This document shows, piece by piece, positions 52,501-61,340 of a DNA stretch of 64,000 nt. The notes under the pieces are model-generated. The model was not told the origin of the DNA. It worked only from the letters and a program-made list of their open reading frames with translations, and made no database searches. The position numbers were made by a program, and so were the translations under genes. The first letter of the stretch is position 1; every line of letters begins with the position of its first letter. Source of the DNA: Diplonema japonicum (taxonomy: Eukaryota; Euglenozoa; Diplonemea; Diplonemida; Diplonemidae); contig OZ025737.1 of the NCBI GenBank assembly GCA_964019335.1, positions 310,001-374,000 on the forward strand. The letters run 5' to 3'.

Positions 52501-55500
52501 TGGGTCAGGAGATACAAGCATTACTACGAGGCTTGGCTGGAGTTGTTGAGTGCTTTGTGCGATGACAATTCCGAGTTTGTTTCCGCAATGGCAGCCACAC
52601 CACCCATCTCGACACTGCTGTGTGACCTGCAGTCGGCAGTACGCCACATCGTGGACTCTTCGGACCCCACTATCCACATCTCACTGCGATCTGCTTCCTT
52701 GCGGCTTCTCATCTACATCGATATGCGCTCCGTGACAGTGCCTCCCCCCAACATGAGGTCATGGTCACACCCCGAGTTTGAACCCCCGTCCTTTTTCACC
52801 TTCGACAACAACCTCAACAAAGAGATGATCGACCAAGCCATAGAGAGCCTCCGGCACACTTCAGGACTAAACTACTCAAACGAGAGCGAGTTGAAGACGT
52901 TCAAAACACGCCTTACTGTAATCAGTGCGTCAATGCCCTCTTTTTCGGCCAAAGAGAAAGAAAAGCTGCTTCCCGTGTTGCTGAATCTGCTGGACAGCAC
53001 AAAGGATTACGACTCGCAGGCCGCCAACCAGGAGCTATTTAGAAACGGGTCGGAGAACCAGATGAGTGGCACAAGATTCCAACTCACCGAAAGGTCAAGA
53101 ATAGTGTTCGATTGCAAGTTGAGCATTTTAAGACTCATCGACGAACTTGTCGAAGAGGAACTGAATAAGAAAATGGTGTTGCTGCTGCAGTGGTTCAGAG
53201 GAGAGCTGGACAACATTGGGCCCTACCCAAGACAGGACTGGTTCATCGACTGTGTTTTGTGGAACGAGGCAGTCGGGTCGCAGAGTCTCAGCCTCCCGGG
53301 GCTGGAGCAGCGCGACATGTTGGCAAACATCTTGGACCTTACACGTTACGATCTCCCAGAGCTGAAGAATAAGGCACTTGCTTTGATGTTCAGGGTATTC
53401 TCGGTGCCTCGTGCGTTGGCGCAAAAGCTGCGGCTCGTTACATTGCTGACATCTGAGAAGGATTTCGAGAGGCTTAGGAGGACACGTGAACTAATGCAGC
53501 TCGTCAGGCAGGTGTCAGTAAAGGCTGACAATACTATCGAGGAGCAAGAGCTTCTGTGCTCGAGACTTCGAGACCTTGGTTCTGAAAACTACTTGAATAT
53601 CGATGCAGTGAGCGAAGAAGAAACGGCCAACAGGCAGACTGTGATGTCGGGGTTAGAAATCCACTTGGTGCTAATCAACATCCTCAGTGCCATCTCAGTG
53701 GTGCCCAATACTCACGACCCCCTCACTGCGGGCATTGTCGACAACTGTCTCCAGTTGCTTGAAAGGTACTGCTCGGGTAATCTGAAGCACCAAGAGCAGC
53801 TGTTCCCCGAAGTCCAGTCCTTCATGAGATTTCTTGCCTTGAAGGGTGTGAAGCACCTTTCACCCCTGCTAGGGTCCATCCTTGGCGACTCTTCGAACCA
53901 TGCCATCCAGGTGGTACTCATGAACCCCAAGCTTATCATGCAGTTTGTGACACGGATAACTAGTGACGTGAATCCTTCTGGGGAACTCTTGCTACGGCCT
54001 AGATATCCGAGACTGTTGAAGTCCCTCTGTTGCTGCAATGGGATGGTCATCAAACAGAATGTGGTAGCAGTCGCCAATGAAATGTGGAAGAAACAGGACA
54101 AGGTTTTCCCGCCTCTGCTTGCTAACGACACCCCCGCACGCTCAAATAAGCTACTGTCAGCTATCATGTCTGGGGACTATTGGTTCAACAAGAGGGGTAT
54201 CATAAGGTATTTCTGTGAGTTCGCGGAGCTGACAGGTTGCTTTGCAGAGGTTGAGGGTGTCCGCAAGGTGTTCTCTCTGCCTGATGTGTACTATGTTCTG
54301 TGTGGTACATCTTTGGACGGAGGAGAAAACCAGAAGAAACACGTATTCCCCCTTCACGTACAGTCATCTTTTTTGAAGGTTTTGACATACTTGATACACG
54401 AAAACAAAGACGCACACATCAACACGGAATACCTACGTGGCGATATCATGAAGGCAGTCTTCGAGACTGCAAAGAACATCGACGCTGTGCAAGCAAAGCA
54501 CAGACGCTACCCTTTTCGCATACCCGAAGACCCTGATAGCGAAGACCTCGATATAGGTGATTTCTTCTATGTCCCGTCTGCCTTGCTGGCAAAAGAAAGA
54601 AAGCTGTTCTTAGTAGACGCACTGCTGCCCTTCCTGCGCGTGTACTACGAGAAGGTGTTCATATCAACTGCTGCAGACGACTCGATGGACATGAGAATTG
54701 CGTCGCAGTGGGCAGGGCTCGTGTGCTTTTACCTGAAGGACTCTGAAAACAAAGAATCGCATGATACAGCTGGCCTCTCTAAATTCACGCCTTCTCCTCC
54801 ATATATCCCTCAGAAAGAGCCTCTGACGATAGAACTCACGAACCAAAGCTCCGACTCCTTGACATGCATCAAGGACTTCCTCAACAGGATGCGTGGTGTG
54901 TGCCCGTTGGAGGGTTGTGCGCCTGTCCTCTTGCGGATCGAGGAAATACTTAACTCGCGCCAACAACAACTCAATCACAGCAAATGGGCGAACTTCCACA
55001 GGTTCTCCCGAGACTTCTCCGATCAGGTGGTGCAAACCAACGGTGCTAATGCACACAACACAATCATATTCTGTCAACTAGCGCTCCTCATGTATGAAGA
55101 CCCTGACAGCATCAAGCGCATTGCGCAGATCTTGAAGGCTGGTAGAGTCCACGGAATCTGTGAAGAAGTGCTTTTCCACTGTATCACGCTTGTAGACTCT
55201 TACCTCAAGGTGTCCCTGCCTTCCGTCTCAAAGAGGAAGGTGTTGAAGGAGACACAAGACGTACTGGACAACTTCGGCATCACTGTAGCGACACTCGACC
55301 TGTACGAGCAGATCAACCAGTCAACGAAGCGTTCTTCGGGTGTGTCACCTTTGAGTCTTCTGAGGAATCTGCTGAAGTACGGGAACTCCAACGTGCAGCT
55401 TACAATCTACAATTCTCTGAGGATGCGCTCCTTCCCCACACTGTTCGTGCTTATCCGCGAGGAATTCCGGCGCATGGCGCTGTTCCTGAAGATGGACTAC

Positions 55501-58053
55501 GCACGTTACGAAAAGATCGGCATCGCCGACGACGAGCTGGTGACGCAGGAGAGGGAGGTCGTGTACACAACTATTATCGAGCTGCTACAGTTCTTACAGT
55601 TGCTATGTGAGGGGCACTACGCTAAACTGCAAAAGTACCTGAAAGTACAGCCAGGAAAGCTGTTTTCCATGAACGTAGTGAAAGAGACAGCAGTTTTCAT
55701 GAGGACCTGGTTTGAGAACATCATTCCCTTACCTGGAAACATCAAGATTGGTTGGCGGGGGTTCCAGACACTGACTGAGTTTTGCCAAGGCCCTTCCCCC
55801 CAAAACCAGCTGTGCTTGATCGAGAATGGGATGATCTCGATAGCGTCGGATGTGGTGACGGAGAAGTGGCAGTGCCCGAAACTGAAGACCGCCCTGCGTG
55901 ACCTTGGCACGGGGAGGTCGGAGTTTATAGAAATGCTTACGAATGAAGCAGTTACAATGCTGCTCTCCTTAACGGAAGGCGCGTCAGGCTCTACAGAAGT
56001 GCCCAAGTTGCTGTACAGGGAGATCTCCGCGCAGGTACATCAATACATAGACAGGCTCAACGAGTCGTGGATATCAGGGGCCATCAATAAAGAGCTAGAG
56101 ATGACTCTTCCCGACTTAGATTGGGACTCCAGTGATTCTGATGATTCCGACAATGAGGAAGATGACTCGAACTACTTGGCGCTTAACATGCTAATGTTCT
56201 TGCTGTCGCTGTGCAGGGCACAGGAGGCGCATTATCCTTCAGGTTCTACAGAAGTGCCGCTCAGGGTTCTTCTTAAGCGACAGATGTGCTACAGTGACTT
56301 GAAGCAACACATTGGGTGCATCGAAGTGAAACGTGTGGAAGGCAAAGACGAGAGATTGGAACAGGTATACTTCCCCGTACCTGCCAGGTGCAAGTTCCTC
56401 CCTGATGACGTGAAGGAGAAGTTCAATGAGAACGTACAGCGAAGAGTGACCGACTCAGATGACAGAGAGGAACTGGAGGACAACATTTCTGGAGTGCAGG
56501 ACATCAAGAAGATCCAGGATTTCTTCAAGCAGCGTGACACGCTTATCGTGGAAACGAACACATACTACAGGGCATCGAAGAGCAGGATGACTCGCATGTT
56601 CATATTCCACAAGGCAGCCCTTTCCAACGTGTCGCTGGTCATATCGTTTGCAATATCACTCTTCCTCTTAATCAACATGACAAAAAAGCACCCTGGAGCA
56701 CAAAACTTCCTAGACAGAAAGCGCTACCATTTATTTGTTGCAATGGCCGTTCTGCAGATCTTCATGGAGGTGTGGATGCTGTTCGGGTGGTGCATGATAG
56801 AGGGGCGCCTCATAGTCCATAAACACATGCACAATGCTTTGAAAACTGCCACTGAAGAGCAACATTTGAACTCAGACACATTAAGCCTCTACGAGCAATG
56901 GGTGCAGAACAAAAAGGACAACAAGCTACCATTCTGGAAGAAGATACGTTTGTCAGCGCCCATCCTGAAGTACGACAAGGGTCTGTGGGTATGCGTGCTG
57001 TTCGCATCATCGAGTCCTTTGGGACTTGCTGTTAACCCTATCTTCTTCTCGGTGCAGATTTTCAGAATCATCAATAGAAACGCAGGGCTGAAGAATGTAG
57101 TGAAGGCGGTGACGTTGAAATGGCAGGACTTGTTGACGACGGGAGGCATGGGGTTCCTGGTTGTGTATCTCTTCTCGATGGTCTCATTCTACTTCTTCTC
57201 ATCGAAGTACTACGATACTTACAGGAACCCCGACCTAGGGATAGGCTTTCGCTGCCAAGAGTTGGGGCATTGCTTTGCGATGAACCTGATGTTTGGACTT
57301 CGGATGGACGGCGGTGTATCAGGAAGCCTGATGCCGCCTCTGCCCTTCGAAGGTTCGTACTGGGGCAGGATCATCTGGGACTTTCTCTTCTGGGTGATCA
57401 TGATAATCATCTTCCTAAACATTATATTCGGTATCATCTTGGACACCTTCAAAGAGCTTCGCAGCAAGAAGCAAGAACGTGAGCTGGACATGGCTTCTTC
57501 ATGCTTTATTTGCGGGCGGGAAGCATCGACCTTTGATAAGATAAAGAACAATAGGGACTCGAGGAGGGGCTTCGAGGTGCATTACCAAGATCAGCACAAC
57601 CAATGGACGTATCTATACTTCATTCATTATCTTTAGTATGTGGTTTTAAAAAGTTTTTTTTTATGTTATCTTCTCAGTCTAAAGGACCCCACGAAGCACA
57701 CGGGGCAAGAGCAGTACGTCCTGAATAAGGTAGAAAAGAACAGGACAGACTTCTTCCCCGATGATGCGCTGATGCTGCAGGACATAGAGATGACTGATGT
57801 GATGCAGGACGAACTGCGTGACGCTCGGATAGAGTGGAAGGTGGACTACTGCAGCATCAGAAAGTGGCGAGACCGCGAGATAACGCGAAGGGAACAGAGG
57901 AGAACACATCTCGACAAAGGAATGCAACATGCAACAGAACAGGTACGTGTCATCCAGCACCAGCTGCTGCGTCGCGAATATCCCGATATAAGTTATGATG
58001 ACCCCGAATCAGCGATACTCACCCTTCTATACCCTTATGATCGTGACGAGTGA
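49519..58053 (+). CDS. Inositol 1,4,5-trisphosphate receptor-like intracellular Ca2+ channel
   Basis: Exons 49519-57635 and 57678-58053, joined across a 42-nt intron, give 2,830 residues, the usual IP3R size. N-terminal beta-trefoil/MIR segments (GDTVRLMHTASGLLLGI) are followed by RIH-type helical repeats, RIH-associated sequence near 1,950-2,100 and an acidic stretch (DSSDSDDSDNEEDDSN). VYFPVPARCKFL matches the segment before the membrane domain. Six membrane helices lie at about 2,360-2,640, with a pore loop GLRMDGGVSGSL near 2,592. The C-terminal C-x2-C...H-x4-H (CFICG...HYQDQH) and YLKDPTKHTGQEQYV close the family match; the last is only visible after splicing. IP3Rs release Ca2+ from ER or acidocalcisomes. 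The filter is DGGVSG instead of GGGVGD, and I cannot find the usual TTGR ligand motif, so ligand and conductance may differ. Confidence 0.9.
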
Positions 58054-58130
58054 CTTACGGCACCGCGCGGTCTTGCTTAACAATTTATTAAATTAAGCTA
58101 TTGTCCCCCCCACCTGTGCTCATCCCCACA

Positions 58131-58131
58131 G
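58131..58131 (+). other. Candidate trans-splice acceptor, 82-bp intergenic gap
   Basis: tgtgctcatccccacag ends at 58131, five bases before the ATG at 58136, after a C-rich tract. It has the textbook form of a polypyrimidine-AG acceptor. Confidence 0.5.
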
Positions 58132-58135
58132 GAAC

Positions 58136-60544
58136 ATGAAAAAAGGTGTGATCCCACCTCAGTTCGAGAAATACTTCAGTGCTGTCCAAGATGAAGCTGT
58201 ATTCTTCCAAGAAGTAGTGAGGGCCAACAGAGATGGAGAACTGAAGCACAGATGCGCCGTCATGACAAGTGACTCCCTCATGATATGTACACACAAAGGT
58301 ACCGCCAACAGGCAGGTGGCCCTGAACGCGATAAGCACTGTGACGGTGTCCCCTAGTGGTACAGACTGCCTGCTCATGGTGCCGTCTGAATACGATGTCC
58401 TGATAAGGTTCTCATCTGCCTTGGTAGTGCTTGACCACTTCGTGCCGATTATCAAAAAGCTAGCACCCCACGTGGACGTTAAAGTGCTGGGCCCGCAAGA
58501 GACTATCGGTGACAGGCACAATACTGTCAACTTCGGCGAAGCGGGCTATAACGTCCCTGTTGGAATGTCTCTGAAAGGCATACGCGAGCCTGCTCCGATT
58601 AAGCCTCCTTCCCCCCCGACACCCTCTGTACATGCAGTCTCCCCTTCTCCCTCACCAGTGGTTCCTAATAAGCAGCTCCAACGTGCACAGGCCACAAGGC
58701 ACACAGTCAGCTCTGACATCGACAGTGACGACGAGCATGTCGCAACGTTCAATACTACTGCACAGCGGGTGCAGCGGACCTATGCAGCACCCCGAACCTC
58801 ACCTGTGCGAGGTCTGAAACATTCGTTTGCAAAAACAGAAAGGCCCGCAGCATCAGCACGTAAGGTGCGCGTACACACTTTGGGGGATTCTAGTTGTCAA
58901 ACAGACAGCATCTCGGAGATGTGTCCTGGATGCAATGGTATTGCAGAGTACGGCTGTGAAGCATGGTGTCCTTCAGGGTGGTATCCATCGCTGCGGCCAT
59001 GCACCGACAGGACCAAAGGGTTTGATATGAGAGGCGTTAGTGGTGTCGACTTCAGCTGCAGGGGCATACAAGTCACAAACACAGGTAACAGGCCAGCGGT
59101 TCTCTCTGCAAGCCACAGCTCGGTTGACGTCAGTATTTACTTTGAAATCTTTCTGCATGGCAGCCACAGGTGCGCTGTTGGAGTGATGTTCGAGACAAGC
59201 AGGGTGGAGTTGCGTTCTGATGGAGCGCTGCTCGCCGACGGTAACAAGGTAGCTCAGGTGAAGAATGTGGAGCACAACAGTGTGGTGAGGGTGCGTGTCG
59301 ATAGATTCTTGAGAACTGTTAATTTTTACAATGGCGAAGACCACGTGGCGGTGTGTCCCATAAACAAGGAGCTAGTCGCAGTGCCCATGAGGCCATGCGT
59401 GAGGATCGACAGCAAGAATGATATGGCAAAGCTCATTTGCTACACCGCTTCAAGTACTTCACCTGTACTGGCACTTTACACAGCTGCTGTAGTGACGTTG
59501 TGCCTTTCCACAGATCTGAGAGCTCTTGAGGTGCATAAATTAAAAGAGCAACTGCACAAGGTGACTGATGACAATAACAGGCTGAAAGGCGTGATCCAGG
59601 AAGTCGTGGCTTCGGCGCAGGGAGTCGAAGCAGAATCGACTGGTGTACGGACGGAAAATGCATCATTGCTAGCTCAGCTGCAGACAGCTGCGGAAGAAGC
59701 CTCTCAAGCGCTACAGAGATCGAATAAGCTGCAAGAATTGGTGAGGCAGCAGAGCACTGAGAACCAGTCCCTGCTCAGCACTTTGCATGAGATGGAGGCA
59801 CAGCGCGATGAGTTCCGCAAGCTGCTTGACGACACCAACAAACAGCACGCTAGCATCAAATACGAAGAGATTGAAGCACTGCGGCAGGAGCTCGCGGCAT
59901 GCCGCGAAGCAGACAAAACAGCTGAAGCGGAACTGCTTTCCACTACTCTAAAAGGCAAAACGCACGAAGTTGCACGCCTTCAGGACAGGGTGGGGGACTT
60001 GGAGAAGGAGTTGCGGGAGTATAAAAGTAGAGAAAGCCGGGTTGAACATGACATGGAACTGCTGGGGATGCTTATGAAGGAACCCACGAACAGCCAGAGT
60101 ACTAAGGAAGAAATTGATAAAGGTTCTAGCAAGGAGAAGGATGCGCACGCGGTGGACCGTGCCATCCTCAGAGAGCTGAAGAAGGTGTTTGACGGCATTG
60201 CGTTGAATGACGAGGAGTGCAGCCTTGTGCTGAGCAGAGACTTACACGAGCTCCAGCCTGCTGTAAACAGGCTCGTTAAACAACGGAACAATGAGAAGCG
60301 CTTGTTGGAGAAGGCAAGATCACACTCTGGTCTGCTTGTTGCCAATGCCCTGTCGCTGCTTGCCAGTGGTGAATGGGGGTCCCTGAAAGGATTACTGCGG
60401 TCGCAATGTGCAGAAGTGCCTGCTTCATTACCTAAGATGGTCTCGGCGCAGCTCTGCTTGCCGGTCATTCGTGTCATGGCACAGAATGAGAGACTGAAGC
60501 TTGCAGGTCGGTATTGGCGGAGACTGGCGTGTTTTAGAAAGTAG
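58136..60544 (+). CDS. TH1-like / SPRY-like / coiled-coil protein
   Basis: 802 residues, intronless. Residues 8-118 resemble the myosin-I tail homology (TH1/PH-like) module common in trypanosomatid proteins: FEKYFSAVQDEAVFFQEVV, NRDGELKHRCAVMTSDSLMI and LLMVPSEYDVLIRF; such modules bind acidic lipids. Residues 150-260 are Pro/Ser-rich linker. Residues 275-435 resemble a SPRY/B30.2 beta-sandwich (CRGIQVTNTG, VDVSIYFEIFLHG, VGVMFET, RTVNFYNGEDHVAV). Residues 450-660 are a long coiled coil, followed by a helical C-terminus. Domain calls come from pattern only, and the SPRY call is the weaker one. A membrane-linked cytoskeletal adaptor is plausible. The gene has 82 bp before and 43 bp after it. 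Confidence 0.75.
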   Translation: MKKGVIPPQFEKYFSAVQDEAVFFQEVVRANRDGELKHRCAVMTSDSLMICTHKGTANRQVALNAISTVTVSPSGTDCLLMVPSEYDVLIRFSSALVVLDHFVPIIKKLAPHVDVKVLGPQETIGDRHNTVNFGEAGYNVPVGMSLKGIREPAPIKPPSPPTPSVHAVSPSPSPVVPNKQLQRAQATRHTVSSDIDSDDEHVATFNTTAQRVQRTYAAPRTSPVRGLKHSFAKTERPAASARKVRVHTLGDSSCQTDSISEMCPGCNGIAEYGCEAWCPSGWYPSLRPCTDRTKGFDMRGVSGVDFSCRGIQVTNTGNRPAVLSASHSSVDVSIYFEIFLHGSHRCAVGVMFETSRVELRSDGALLADGNKVAQVKNVEHNSVVRVRVDRFLRTVNFYNGEDHVAVCPINKELVAVPMRPCVRIDSKNDMAKLICYTASSTSPVLALYTAAVVTLCLSTDLRALEVHKLKEQLHKVTDDNNRLKGVIQEVVASAQGVEAESTGVRTENASLLAQLQTAAEEASQALQRSNKLQELVRQQSTENQSLLSTLHEMEAQRDEFRKLLDDTNKQHASIKYEEIEALRQELAACREADKTAEAELLSTTLKGKTHEVARLQDRVGDLEKELREYKSRESRVEHDMELLGMLMKEPTNSQSTKEEIDKGSSKEKDAHAVDRAILRELKKVFDGIALNDEECSLVLSRDLHELQPAVNRLVKQRNNEKRLLEKARSHSGLLVANALSLLASGEWGSLKGLLRSQCAEVPASLPKMVSAQLCLPVIRVMAQNERLKLAGRYWRRLACFRK

Positions 60545-60582
60545 ATGTTCTTCGCTATTCTACACTACTGCTTAAGTTACAA

Positions 60583-60583
60583 G
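60583..60583 (+). other. Candidate trans-splice acceptor, 43-bp intergenic gap
   Basis: ttacaag ends at 60583, five bases before the ATG at 60588, in a 43-bp gap between two genes on the same strand. Confidence 0.45.
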
Positions 60584-60587
60584 TGGG

Positions 60588-61289
60588 ATGAAACGAACAT
60601 GCCGCTTGCTGTCGAAGCTGGACCCACGGCTCTGCAAGGTGTACCTAGTAACAGATGACCTCTTTCAAGATGGGCTTGTGGAACGAGTGAAGGGCTGCAT
60701 TGATGGTGGTGTGAAGTGTGTGCAAGTGAGGCTTAAGCACTCGGACACAAAGACATATCTCAATGTTGTGCGCGACGTGATAGCCTACGGACGCCCTCGC
60801 GGCGTGAAGGTCATCGTCGATGACAGAGCTGACGTGTGCATGGCTGCAGATGCCGACGGCCTGCATGTGGGGGGTGATGATATGCCTGCTGAAGATGCAC
60901 GCAAGCTGATCGGGCAAGATAAGATTCTAGGAGTGACGGTCTACGGTTGTCCCGAGCGGATGCTGGCTGCCATCCAAGCAGGCGCAGACTACGTGGGGAC
61001 AGGTGCCATGTTCCCTACTACCACAAAGGCCACTGCCCCGGTCAGTGGGTTGCAGAGTTTGGCAGCTTTGAGAGCAGTTCTCCAGGACTACCAATTGCAG
61101 CACCCCAACACGGCACTCCCCGTTATCGCAATTGGAGGTATCAAACCCGAGAATGCGGGCCAGTGCCTGGCTGCAGGTGCTGATGGCGTCGCTATGGTCT
61201 CTGGGCTCCTTGACACGGAAGGGCCCTATGCAGCAGCTTGCAAAGCACGAACCGTGAAAGCTTTCGGGCTTCTGGCTAGATCTTCGTAG
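60588..61289 (+). CDS. THIE: Thiamine-phosphate synthase (ThiE)
   Basis: 233 residues, intronless. ThiE joins the thiazole and pyrimidine phosphates to make thiamine monophosphate. It is a TIM barrel; the family motifs are in order: VYLVTDDLF, VKCVQVRLKH, the Mg2+/substrate block VIVDDRADVCMAADADGLHV, ILGVTVYG, then ADYVGTGAMFPTTTKATAP and LPVIAIGGIKPENAGQCLAAGADGVAMVSGLL. The usual 'HLGQ' after the DRADVA block reads HVGGDD. TenI, a related protein without synthase activity, is less likely because the pyrophosphate-binding TTTK loop is intact. A bacterial-type single-domain enzyme without visible targeting peptide suggests cytosolic vitamin B1 synthesis or salvage. It lies 43 bp after one gene and 51 bp before the next. 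Confidence 0.92.
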   Translation: MKRTCRLLSKLDPRLCKVYLVTDDLFQDGLVERVKGCIDGGVKCVQVRLKHSDTKTYLNVVRDVIAYGRPRGVKVIVDDRADVCMAADADGLHVGGDDMPAEDARKLIGQDKILGVTVYGCPERMLAAIQAGADYVGTGAMFPTTTKATAPVSGLQSLAALRAVLQDYQLQHPNTALPVIAIGGIKPENAGQCLAAGADGVAMVSGLLDTEGPYAAACKARTVKAFGLLARSS

Positions 61290-61335
61290 ATTAGTTCTAT
61301 GTTTTGCACCTTGTCTTCACTTTATCATTAACACA

Positions 61336-61336
61336 G
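61336..61336 (+). other. Candidate trans-splice acceptor, 51-bp intergenic gap
   Basis: attaacacag ends at 61336, five bases before the ATG at 61341. Confidence 0.45.
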
Positions 61337-61340
61337 GTAA

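Noticed and set aside
57636-57677. Stop codon ending the IP3R-like frame at 57636, making a separate small gene after it
   Set aside because: A 42-nt GT-AG intron joins the frames and restores the conserved IP3R C-terminus.
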